Shown: positions 12,901-23,079 of the stretch, piece by piece | Numbering within the stretch: the first letter of the stretch is position 1 | How the letters are laid out: each line of letters begins with the position of its first letter | Assembly: GCA_030062745.1 (NCBI GenBank) | Contig: CP099839.1 | Span: forward strand, 17,298,733-17,362,732 | Reading direction: 5' to 3' | Length of the DNA stretch: 64,000 nt | DNA from: Capitulum mitella | Lineage: Eukaryota > Arthropoda > Thecostraca > Pollicipedomorpha > Pollicipedidae | Notes under the pieces: model-generated | What the model saw: the letters and a program-made list of their open reading frames with translations, nothing else | Databases searched by the model: none | Told to the model about the DNA's origin: nothing | Translations under genes and position numbers: made by a program

Positions 12901-14106
12901 GAGGACGACGACGATGAGGAGGAGGGCGGTGCGACGACGCCGGCGGCGGCCGGCGGCGAGGCCCGCGCTGAGCCCGAGCTTGACCGCAGTTTGGAGCTGC
13001 ATCTGGGCAACGTGCTGGAGAATGAGTTCTCCGAGGTGCTGAGCAAGCTACCTGACGAAGCCTTCACTGAGTTATTCTCCGGTGAGTACTGTGTGATACT
13101 GGTTGAGCTTTTGAAAGGTATGCACTGCGTGGTAACAGTGTCTGGATTATATGAATTCTGCTACTGGATTTGTCACATGTGGGTTTTTGGTGGCAGTATG
13201 GCATCTTACATACATGCGACTCTAAACTGTTGAAAGGCAAATGGATGGTGTGCGATCAGCAGTGAACAGCTTGGGCTCTTAGATGTCCTATAATACTAAA
13301 GTATGTAAATCAATGGTGAATCCTGTTCCAAAGACATTAAATGTAAATGTAAGTGTGGACCCAGGAGAGCATGACATTAACGATTTGTTTTATTTCAACA
13401 TTGAATCAAAAGAATTGTCTGAAATTCTCAGGTGCCCTGTCCTCACCTTTCTTGTTCCCTTGGATTCAGACAGTAATAGAATCACAACTGAATACTATTC
13501 CTTGAACAGTCTTCATCTCAGCTTTTCCAGAGCAGTCCTTTCATTTCATTGTTGGCTTTTCTTTGTTGCCCTCATTGTTCCAAAGTTTATATGAGACTAT
13601 ATGAGACCGTGCTGCCGCACGGCTCTTACTAAGCCTTATGCTACGACACGGCGGGTAAAGCAACAAACGTGCGAAAATACGTGCATCTTTGCACGCATCC
13701 TCTATCGGCCGCTGTTTGTATTTCAGACGCGCATGCTGGCGACCTTGTACATAAGGAGACTGAGGAGCTGGAGCGCGCCCTGGAGGCCGTGGAACGCGAG
13801 TCGGACGTCCAGGGCCCCAGCGGTTCAACGGTGAAAGTCGAGTTTCAACCGCCGTCGACAGGTGGCAGTGGCGAGCCGCCAGCCGCCACAGCGCCCCGGC
13901 ATCATGTGCTGAACGGCAACCCTAACCTTGGCTCTCGGGAGATGGAGGAGAGCGTATACAGTCAGCTGGCGCAGGGCATCAGCCTGGAGAACGCCATCAG
14001 CAACGTGCTGAATGGCCAGGAGATGAACACGCTGAACCAGCTGCTGAACCATCTCGACGACACGGTGATTCAGGACGCAGATAATCCCACGATCTCAGCA
14101 AGCTAG
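8727..14106 (+). CDS. INO80 complex subunit D-like gene (join of six exons, 5' end not found)
   Basis: Join: 8727-9983, 10322-10460, 10815-10913, 12100-12259, 12827-13081, 13727-14106. In vertebrates INO80D is an accessory subunit of the nuclear INO80 ATP-dependent nucleosome-remodelling complex. Recognition rests on a chain of conserved blocks in the right order. These are a first Cys/His module (CTRHCAQHILYNVDQLLF), a second (CTAKFSDNTQC ... LPLCEEHARKR), a Lys/Arg-rich stretch, an acidic stretch, LSKLPDEAFTELFS, and EETEELERALEAV-like sequence near the C-terminus. All five junctions after the first exon are GT-AG and keep the frame. KANSL2 shares the zinc modules, but the ELERALEAV and LPDEAF blocks favour INO80D. 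The product encoded here is about 760 aa; the N-terminal zinc module known in vertebrates is not seen. The first exon contains a frame break at about 9,150-9,240. Confidence 0.85.
10322..10460 (+). CDS. INO80D-like exon b, first zinc-binding module
   Basis: Acceptor AACCGTTTCAG and donor CAG|GTATGG. Joined to the previous exon it reads SRLAQLVRRPCCHQKG, then ACPLMAVPCTRHCAQHI. The Cys and His residues have the spacing of the C3HC3H-type zinc domain of INO80D and KANSL2 proteins. It ends in phase 0 with DQLLFQ, the usual end of this module. Confidence 0.85.
10815..10913 (+). CDS. INO80D-like exon c, second zinc-binding module
   Basis: Thirty-three codons between TCGTTTCAG and CGA|GTAAGT. It encodes HCTAKFSDNTQCCAPVFDI and then LPLCEEHARKR. 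The CTAKF...QC...PVFDI...LCEEHA pattern is nearly identical to that known in vertebrate INO80D and is the strongest single match in this gene. Confidence 0.9.
12100..12259 (+). CDS. INO80D-like exon d, basic region
   Basis: The acceptor CCAACATAG precedes GACAACTAC, and the donor GTGAGT starts at 12,260. The product begins DNYEKMAEKTKSEPKKK and continues with a dense Lys/Arg run (RPKRRKKAKKKTPP), probably a nuclear localisation or DNA-binding tail. The order zinc module, then DN, then basic run matches vertebrate INO80D. It ends in phase 1, compatible with exon e. Confidence 0.8.
12827..13081 (+). CDS. INO80D-like exon e, acidic region and LPDEAF block
   Basis: Acceptor CACTTCCAG and donor TCCG|GTGAGT. 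It encodes a long Asp/Glu run from about 12,847 to 12,927, then an Ala/Gly linker, then LENEFSEVLSKLPDEAFTELFS. The last block corresponds to the conserved DVLPRLPDD segment of INO80D. The acidic run is coding, not a simple non-coding microsatellite. Confidence 0.82.
13727..14106 (+). CDS. INO80D-like terminal coding exon
   Basis: The acceptor TTTGTATTTCAG precedes 13,727 and the phase agrees with exon e (G + AC = Asp). It encodes DLVHKETEELERALEAVERES, matching the conserved EELERALQAV element, then a Pro/Ser linker and a helical C-terminus (LAQGISLENAISNVLNG). Stop TAG at 14,104-14,106. No canonical AATAAA is seen in the next few hundred bases. Confidence 0.82.
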
Positions 14107-17049
14107 GAACGCTTTTCAGCAGCAAGAGACGCTTTTCTCATCCATATCACTCGGTGTATCCCTCATCGCTCCATACTCGCGCGCATAGTTATATATTCTA
14201 GGTGTTATCATGTCAGTGCTCGTTCAAGCGTTTTATCCCGGCTCTCAGTCATCTGCCATCTACAGTGGGAACGAATAATCGTCATTGGTAGGCGCGCCTC
14301 GTACCAGTGCTCACTGATTGAAAACGGATCTGGAAACGGACTTTTGGGCAAAATCCTTACAGAGGCAGGGTTGTTGTGGAGGTTTCGTTTTGCCGGTACG
14401 GTCCTGTTGTGAATGAACTTGGTTCCTTCCTTTCTACTCCTTCGATTTTACGCCTCTGCCGCTGCTGCCAGGCGCGAGTTTGCTGGCCTGTACACGTACG
14501 TAACTTTGTGGCTGTGTTTTGGTTTTGCAGGTATTTCTTACTGTACGTAATAGTTTTGCTCGTCGACCTGTTTCACTTTCTTTTCGCGGCGCGAGGTCTC
14601 CCCCAATCAAAAGGCGAGTGGTTGGGCATTTACTTCATGTTCCTCGGCGTAATGTGCGTGTCGGCCCGTGATGCTGTGATGTCGGAGCCGAGGCACCCCG
14701 CTGCGGTGACTCAGCGAACCGGTGAGCCGGCTTCTGGCGGCGGCCGCGGCCGGCTGCCTGCCCACTCGCCGCCTGTATTTATGGTCGTGTAGTGGTGGGA
14801 TGTACGGTCGCTCTAGTGTCATTAATGAATGTATCAGTTTTGGAGTGGTCGTCTTTGCCGCAGGCGTGGAGGGACGGCGCATTATGGTGGTGAAGGGGAT
14901 GATAGAGGGTCACGCATTGGCTAGGATTCGTGGCAGACCAGAGTAGACTACGCCCAGCGAACCTGTGCTCGCTCACGCCATCGAGACCTTGATGCTGTGC
15001 CGTGCAGTAACGTAAAACTGTCAGTTTATGCAGTCTATGGCCACCGTATGCAGCAGTTGTTTGAAATACTGGTTTTCGTCCCGTGTTTTCCGTTGCAGTT
15101 TCCGCCAGTTCTGCGTCATATTTTCACATGCATAGCGAGGTACGGGGATGGGCGTCATGGACGCGTCCCCCGCGCATCCCCCCCCCCCCTCCGCATCTGC
15201 AGGTAATGAAAGGCCACGCGGTTATTGCCTGAAAATTGTTCGCATTTATTCGTGTCCTTCGTCTAAAAAAGTTTCTCACACTGAGCTCATCGAAAAGGCA
15301 CTCCCAAACACTGGGTTATGGATTTTTGCGTTCAGTGCGTCACCTCGCAAATTGTGGTGGTTGCAGTGCGTGGTCAGAGGGGTGCAGCTGATAAAGGGAG
15401 GCCGCCTCGATACAAAGCGGATCGCTTCACCCTATTTTTTCCACCAAGTGTTCCACACCTGGTAGGCTGATGCAATCGTGCCGGGCTGGAGACTCCCTGC
15501 ATCTCCTCCCAAGAAACTATCTCGATGTGGCCGGAATTAGTCGACGTGAATCGACGGTACCGTAATTGTCACATTGTTCCATCTCCATCGACAACGCTTA
15601 ATCTCGTAGTGCTCCTTGAAGGCGAAATCTGTCGATACAGTTGACTGCTAGAATCGACAGCGCGAATTTAAATCCTCAGCAGTGACGTCGGGTCGTTTTT
15701 GATCTGACGGGAGGGGCAAAACGGAATTGTGAGCCCCTTGATCTTGAGAGGCCCCTTTCTTCGAAAAGCCCCCTCATCCCAAAAAGTTCATGTTGCACGA
15801 AAACCCATGGTGAGGCGGCCACCTAATGGAAGTCGTATTTCGGCCTACCGGACGGGGTAAACCGACGATCCACAGGTGTGCGAACTCTGGCACTCGACCG
15901 CTAAGCCCACAAAACTGAGTGACGGAATACGCATACGTGGATTTTACTGTCATTGGTAGTTAATTGCGAGTTAGATGCATAACAAGCACGCAAACGCAAG
16001 GACGTGTCGTTTCAAACCTTCATTACCACCAGTGTACTCAGAATTCAAAGCTGCCTTAAAAGCGCAGTGCCCACTGACCAGCTCTGTTTCGACCGTCCAA
16101 GCGTGTAGCTTGGCGTGCCGTTTGTCGATTTGTTGGCACTGCACATCACCTTTCTCCAGCAAGTGTGCGCGCGCCTCGGCAGATGCGGTACAGCTCGGTA
16201 ATACCGTGAACTCCTGACGACCACAGCCAGACAACTGGTCGAAAGCCGGGGCAACTGGCATGCTAGTACGGAATCAGAGGCTGATTATCTTACGCACTGA
16301 AACAAAAAATAAGAAAACCCTCACATCAACTGAGCACGTAACACAATGTTCTTGTGTTAACCGGCCCGCGACTGGAAAGGGGTTGACTGCCCGCCTGAGG
16401 TTTTTCCGAGATTGCGAGAGAACGAAGAAACGCAGCGCCACGAAATTTAGTGCACCTTTTGCTTGATCATCTTTACACCTTGTATCAAATCTTTGACCCC
16501 AGGTCAACTAAGGTGTCTGACCTCGGTCAGGTCAAATGGACCTATGTCCAAAAAAGTATGTCGCCCTGTAGTTTTTTCGCAAAACAAGCTATCACAATAA
16601 AACTTCCAAGGCTTAGAGATTTTGATAAATGCAAAAAATCTGCTATCTCGGATTTTTCAGATATGTCCAAGTCGTTGACCTAAGGTCAAGCCCGTTTTCA
16701 AGATAAGTCGTCGTTTTTTTTAGAGAATTGGCCGAATTTTTTTAAAGCAATTTGAGTCTGGGGGATCCAGACATCATGTTTCCGTCAATGTCCAAAATTT
16801 CAGTGACCTCCGACCACTGACCTGAAGTCAGATCACGAATAGCTGTTATGAGTCAAAATGCATTGTCATCAACATCGACGATAAATGACTCAGATTGGGT
16901 AGAAAATGACAGGACTGGCTCGCATAGGTGCGACTAATACCAAGAACTTCAAGAAGTTTCAAAAAATTGCATATTTTGAAAATAAACACACTTTCGCGAA
17001 TAAAGCTTCGCCAGTTGTGCAGATTGATAACTACTGAGGTTTTCCAACA
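14107..17049. other. 3' flank of the INO80D-like gene and intergenic DNA
   Basis: No protein-coding exon is recognised. The first few hundred bases are presumably 3' UTR. A C-run lies at about 15,179-15,190. From about 16,490 the sequence is rich in GGTCA/TGACC words. AATAAA occurs at about 16,596, probably too far away to be the gene's poly(A) signal. Confidence 0.4.
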
Positions 17050-18262
17050 TTAACAATATTCCCGGCAGGAGGGTGAATCCTCCCCCACTCGGGTTTTTTG
17101 CTTGCCAATTCCAGGCTTTTTAACGCAGCTTCACGAAACTTGGTGACTTTTCCTAGCTATCCTTTCTACGCCCTGTGACAAAATTTCACAATTCTTCTTT
17201 GCTCAGGAGCGGAGCCAGGCAACGTTTTTGGGAGGCACCTCAGGCCAGTTTGGCCATGTTGAGGGTAAAAGGAAAATGTCTGCCAAAAACAAAGTTTTTA
17301 AGATAGAACTTAAAGCTTCATATGGATGTATAGCCACATAGTTGGGCAATTTGCACCAAAATTTTGTTTATCTGAGGTCACTTTACAAGGTCAGGTCAAG
17401 GTCAAAAGTCAATACCTGTTTTTTTGCAATAATTTCGGCGCCGTTTTTTCCAAATGCCAAACCCGGAATATATATGACGTAGGAGGATGCCCTCTACTTG
17501 TGTACGAAGTTTCAGCTTGATATCAGGCCGGGTCACGGAGCTATGAGCTAAAATGTCACTGCGCGTACTCTATATCGCAATAGCCATAAAATGAAATTTT
17601 TGAAATAGAGTGAATTCAAATGATTGAAAACGTTTACAGATAATATTAAATGCACACGAGATCATTCCAAGTGACCCCAAGATCACTGGAAGTCATTTAA
17701 GGTCAAAGGTCACAAGTTGATCTGAAAAACGTGTGACCATGACAGTTCCCCCTTTTTCATGTCCCTGGCACCGCCTATGCTAACATTATACAAACATTGT
17801 AATGCGATTTTCACTTCTTTAGCATAGCATGACTAGCAGAAGCCAAAAAAGTGTTTTTACCTTTTTTGTTCATTCATTTGTTGAAAAACTAATCCTCCTA
17901 TTTTTGAAACCCTGTGAACGCCCATGAATTTTCTCAAAATTGCATATTTGTGGACCCATGGTAAAAGCCCTATCTATAATCTCTCGATTCATGCCAGTTT
18001 CATTTAAATCGGTCTATAAACAACGGAGTTATAAAAAGTCCAAAAGTACCCCCTTTTAACATTTTTGCCCCCCTGTATCCGCAAATTTTGAAATTCTGAA
18101 AATTCCTTTTTATAAAAATGTGGTTCACATCACTGCAAATCGATTGCCGTTTGTTGCGATGAAATCGGACAAGTAGTTCTCGAGATCTCAGGGGGGAGGG
18201 CCACTTCCGCCCCTCCTGCCGGGAATCGACCATACCGTCTAGTCCTCCGGGAATAGGGTTAA
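17050..18262 (-). mobile_element. TTAA-flanked piggyBac-like MITE, family 1 copy A
   Basis: TTAA at 17,050-17,053 and at 18,259-18,262 bracket an element of about 1,205 bp. Its right end reads CCGGGAATAGGG, and the left end CAATATTCCCGG is a one-or-two-base variant of the inverted repeat. TTAA duplication and termini starting CCC are hallmarks of the piggyBac superfamily. No transposase is encoded, so it is non-autonomous. It lies in reverse orientation relative to the copy at 62,522. Confidence 0.8.
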
Positions 18263-19066
18263 AGCATGAAAAATCATCCCAAGAACCACTAAGATGAAGA
18301 AACGACACTTGGAATGGGATATTTCGCTTAAAATTAGTTTCGGTTAATTTCATTCCGCGTTCGGTTGCGGTGCCCGCCTTGGAGCGGTTCGAAAATCACC
18401 GTGTCTTTAACTCAACGTTTCCGTGTACATATTAAACAAATCAGAGAAATTAGCTGTGTATCGGCATCTGCAAACTTTTACCTGTCAGCTGCTGCCTTTA
18501 TCTAGACTTCATTAGTCACAGTCCCTGAGATCCAGGCCGTTTCTCGGTGTGATGCAGGCGGCTGTAAGAAAACATATATAGGGTGTAAATGGCTTACATA
18601 TTATTCAGAACTAAAAATGAGACCAGTTCCGAGCCCTGCTTGTCAAGAGATTTCCAAGGGTGTGCTTATTTTTATCGTGCGACCAACCGTTCGTGAGCCA
18701 GAGGGGACGATCTCGAGCGTGCATGGCGCCGACTCATGGTCAGGCGCGGAATATGTAACGACATGTAACGACACATAACACAATGATATGTTGTATATGC
18801 TAACATTGTAATGACTGGGCCCTAAGAGTCATTGTGTGGAGGAGCCTTCACGAACCAATACAGTGTTAAAAATGGAGGATAACGCAAACAAATCAGCTTC
18901 CCCTCTACCAGTGGCGTTGCCAAAGGGGGGGGGGGGGCAAAAGGCCATGCCCCCTGGAGGCCAAGCGGGGCCCCCTGACGACCGAGTGTGCCCCTGTGGC
19001 CGAAGGTCCCAGTTCTTTGGATAGTGTGAGGCGCCCGTAGGGCGTCTTACACTGTCGTGCTACACA
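18263..19066. other. Intergenic spacer with repeat fragments
   Basis: No gene is recognised. CCAGTGGCGTTGCC followed by a long G run (about 18,908-18,938) resembles one end of an hAT-type element, but a matching second end was not found. A small hairpin lies at 19,023-19,053 (arms AGTGTGAGGCGCCC and GGGCGTCTTACACT, 12 of 14 pairs, 3-base loop). Confidence 0.4.
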
Positions 19067-19639
19067 CGCCACGCCCGGAGGGCTAGACGGTATGGCCGTT
19101 TCCGGGCAGGAGGGTCGGATTCGGCCCCCCAAGATCTCGAGAACTACCCGTCCGATTTCATTGCAAGAAACGTTAATCGGTTTGCCATGACGTAAACTAC
19201 ACTTTTATAAATAAGAATTTTTCAGAATTCTGAGTGGGGTAGATACAGCGAGCAAAAAAGTCAAAATGGGAAAAAATTTTTGAACTTGTTAGAACTCTCT
19301 TGTTTATGGACCGATTTTGATGAAATTGGCATGGATCGGGGGTTATGGATAGGACTCACATATCATTGACCCATACATCTGATTTTAATAGGAAATTCAT
19401 GGCATTCACAGGGATTCAAAAATGGGAGGATTAGTTTTTTTCAAAAACTGAATTAACAAAAAGTTAAAAACATGTTTTTAGCTTCTGCTAGTCATGCTAT
19501 GCTGAAGAAGTACAAATCATATTATAATGTTTGCAAAATGTCACCATAGGCGGTGCCAGGGGCATGAAAAAGAGGGTACTGCCATGGCCACATGTTCTTG
19601 AGATCAACTTGCGACCTTTGACCTTAAATGACCTCCAGT

Positions 19640-19913
19640 CAAGCACGTAGCTAAGATTTTCCTCAGAGGGGGCCAAATGTCGAATTTCGTCATATGCCAC
19701 AGGAATATGACGAAATTTGCGGGAAAAGGCAGTAATTTTAGGCACTTTATCTGATATTTAATGCACAGGAAGAAATATCATGTTTGCTTTACAACATATA
19801 TGTGATCACTATTACGTAATCATGCGAAATCGCCATGTATCTAGTGTAGATCGCTTGGCTCAGGGGGGCCATGGCTCCCATGGCCCTCTTGGCTATGTCC
19901 CTGCCTCCAATAC
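19640..19913. mobile_element. hAT-like MITE inside copy B
   Basis: This 274-bp insert has inverted ends CAAGCACGTAGC and GCTATGTCCCTG. It is flanked by CCTCCAGT (19,632-19,639) and CCTCCAAT (19,914-19,921), an 8-bp target duplication with one mismatch. Uninterrupted copies read straight across this point. Eight-base duplications and CAGGG-type ends fit the hAT superfamily. No coding capacity. Confidence 0.65.
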
Positions 19914-19975
19914 CTTGGAATCATTTGGGATGATCTTCTGTGCATTCCATATCATCTGAAAATGTTTCTGATCAT

Positions 19976-22413
19976 TTAACCCTATTCCCGGAGGGCTAGA
20001 CGGTATGGTCGACTCCCGGCAGGGGGGCGGATTCGGCCCCCCCCCCCTGAGATCTCCAGAACTACTTGTCCAATTTCATCGCAACAAACGGCAATCGATT
20101 CGCCGTGACATGAACTACATTTCTATAAAAAGAAATTTTCAAAATTTTGAAATTTGTGGGTACAGGGGGGCAAAAATGTCAAAATGGGGGTACTTTTGGA
20201 CTTCTTATAACTCCGTTGTTTATGGACCGATTTTCATGAAACTGGCATGAATCGATACAACATGAATGGGGCTTTTACCATGGGTCCGCAAATCTGAAAT
20301 TTTGAGAAAATTCATGGGCGTTCACAGGGTTTCAAAAATAGGAGGATTAGTTTTCTAACAACTGAATGAACAAAAGAGGCAAACACCCTTTTTTGGCTTC
20401 TGCTAGTCATGTTATACTAAAGAAGTACAAATCGCATTGCAATGTTTGTATAATGTTAGCATAGGCGGTGCCAGGGACATGAAAAAGGGGAACTGTCGTG
20501 GTCACACGTTTCTCAGATCAACTTGTGACCTTTGACCTTAAGTGACCTCCAGTGACCTTGGGGTCACTTGGAATGATCTCGTGTGCATTTAATATTATCT
20601 GTAAACGTTTTCAATCATTTGAATTCACTCTATTTCAAAAATTTCATTTTACGGCTATTGCGATATAGAGTACGCGCAGTGACATTTTAGCTCATAGCTC
20701 CGTGACCCGACCTGATATCAAGCTGAAACTTCGTACACAAGTAGAGGGCATCCTCCTACGTCATATATATTCCGGGTTTGGCATTTGGAAAAAACGGCGC
20801 CGAAATTATTGCAAAAAAACAGGTATTGACTTTTGACCTTGACCTGATCTTGTAATGTGACCTCAGATAAACAAAGTTTTGTGTGCAAATTGCCCAACTA
20901 TGTGGCTATACATCCATATAAAGCTTTAACCCTATTCCCGGCAGGGGGGGCGGTATCCGCCCCCCCTCGGGTTTTTTGCTTGCCAATTCCAGGCTTTTTG
21001 ACGCAGCTTCACGAAACTTGGTGACTTTTCCTAGCTATTCCTTCTACGCGCCGTGACAAAATTTCGAAATTCTATTTTGCTCAGGCAGGCAACGTTTTTG
21101 GGAGGCACCTCAGGTCATTTTTGGCCATGTTGAGGGTAAAAGGAAAATGTCTGCCAAAAACAGAGTTTTTGAGATAGAACTTAAAACTTTATATGAATAT
21201 ATAGCTAAATAGTTGGGCAATGTGCATATGTAATTTTGTTTGTCTGAGGTCACTTTACAAGGTCAGGTCAAGGTCAAAAGTCAAAATTTGTGTTTTTTCG
21301 CAATAATTTCGGCGCCGTTTTTTCAAATGCCAAACCCGGAATATATATGACGTAGGAAAGATGCCCTCTACTTGTGTACCAAGTTTCAGCTTGATATCAG
21401 GTCAGGTCACGGAGCTATGACCTAAAATGTCAGTGCACGTGCCCTATATCGCAAAAGCCAAAAAATGATTCTTTTGGAATAGAGTGAATTTAATCGATTA
21501 AAAACGTTTACAGATAATATTGAATGCACACGACATCATTCCAGGTGATCTCAAGGTCACTGGAGGTCATTTAAGGTCAAAGGTCACAAGTTGATCTGAG
21601 AAACGTGTGACCATGACAGTTCCCCCTTTTTTATGTCCCTGGCACCGCCTATGCTAACATTATACAAACATTGTAATGCGATTTGTACTTCTTTAGCATA
21701 ACATGACTAGCAGAAGCTAAAAAAGTGTTTTGGCCTCTTTTGTTCATTCCGTTATTGGAAAACTAATCCCCCTATTTTTGAAACCCTGTGGACGCCCATG
21801 AATTTTCTCAAAATTTGAAATTTGCATACCCATGGTAAAAGCCCTATCCATAATCTCTCGATTGATGCCAGTTTCATCGAAATCGGTCCATAAACAACGG
21901 AGTTATAAGAAGTCAAAAAGTACCCCCCATTTTGACATTTTTGCCCCCCTGTATCCACAAATTTCAAAATTTTGAAAATTTCTTTTAATCAAAATGTAGT
22001 TTACGTCACGGCAAATCGATTGCCGTTTGTTGCGATGAAATCGGACAAGTAGTTCTCGAGATCTCAGGGGGGGGGCCGAATCCGCCCCCCCCCTGCCGGG
22101 AATCGGCCATACCGTTTAGCCCTCCGGGAATAGGGTTAAGTTCTATCTTAAAAACTTTGTTTTTGGCAGACATTTTCCTTTTAATCTCAACATGGCCAAA
22201 AATGGCATGAGGTGCCTTCCAAAAACGTTGCCTGGCTCCGCCCCTGAGCGAAATAGAACTGTGAAATTTTGTCACAGCACGTAGAAAGAATAGTTAGGAA
22301 AAGTCACCAAGTTTCGTGAAGCTGCGCTAACGCCTGGCAAAAAAAGCCTGGAATTGGCAAGCAAAAAACTCGAGGGGGGCGGATTCTGTCCCCCCCGCCG
22401 GGAATAGGGTTAA
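19976..22413 (+). mobile_element. Family 1 copy C, middle level of the nest
   Basis: TTAA 19,976-19,979 plus CCCTATTCCCGG at the left; CCGGGAATAGGG plus TTAA 22,410-22,413 at the right. With copy D removed the element is about 1,220 bp, the same as intact copies. It was inserted into copy B. Confidence 0.85.
20926..22139 (-). mobile_element. Family 1 copy D, innermost and youngest copy
   Basis: TTAA 20,926-20,929 and CCCTATTCCCGG at the left; CCGGGAATAGGG and TTAA 22,136-22,139 at the right; 1,206 bp between the TTAA copies. It interrupts copy C at a TTAA that remains as a single TTAA in the undisturbed copy near 63,476. This demonstrates the target duplication directly. Confidence 0.88.
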
Positions 22414-23079
22414 ATTGACTCTGTTTTTAAAATTCCATTTCAAGGCTGTCGGGATATAGGATCCGCGTAAAGACATTTTAGGTCATAGCTCCGTGGCCCG
22501 ACCTCATATCAAGCTGAAACTTAGTACACAAGTAGAAGACACATTTCTACGTAACATATGTTCTGAGTTTGACATTTGAGAAGATAGCGCCAAAATTATT
22601 ACTATAAAACCAGTTTTTGCCTTTTGACCTCGACCTGACCTTTTAAAGTTACTCCAGATAAACAAAATTACGTTTGTATGTTGCCCAGCTATTTACCTAT
22701 ACATCCATATAACGTTTTAAGCTGTATCTTAAAAACTCTGTTTTTCGCAGCCATTTTCCTTTTACTCTGAACAGGGCCAAAAATAACCTGAGATGCTCTC
22801 AGAAGCGTTGCCTGGCTCTGCCTCTGTACGAGATGAAATTACGAAATATTGTCACAGTACGTATAAACAATAGCTCGGAAAAGTCACGAAGTTTCATAAA
22901 CCTGCGTTAAAAACTTTGGAATTGGCAAGCAGAAAACCAGAGGGTGGCCGATTCAGCCCCTGGCCGAGGATAAGGTTAAGCAGTAAAGAAGGCTTACGAA
23001 CCTAAAGAAAATATACTCCGAATATACAAGAAGGCTTTGTATGCTATGAAGAGAGCCCCGTGGTCTGAATGAGCGTTTA

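Larger units (their letters stand above)
19067..22979 (+). mobile_element. Family 1 copy B, oldest outer copy of a three-level nest
   Basis: The left end is degraded (CCCGGAGGGCTAGACGG from about 19,074) and the right end reads CCGAGGATAAGG followed by TTAA at 22,976-22,979. The body is split three ways: an hAT-like insert at 19,640-19,913, and copy C at 19,980-22,413, which itself contains copy D. Sequence before 19,976 and after 22,413 joins into one continuous family 1 element when compared with the copy at 62,522. It is the most diverged copy. Confidence 0.75.

Noticed and set aside
12838..12935. GAC/GAG-rich stretch as a simple-sequence repeat
   Set aside because: It is the acidic segment of the INO80D-like protein, in frame and between good splice sites.
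18908..19062. A fourth hAT-like element starting CAGTGGCGTTGCC
   Set aside because: Only one end is recognisable; no second end or 8-bp duplication was found.
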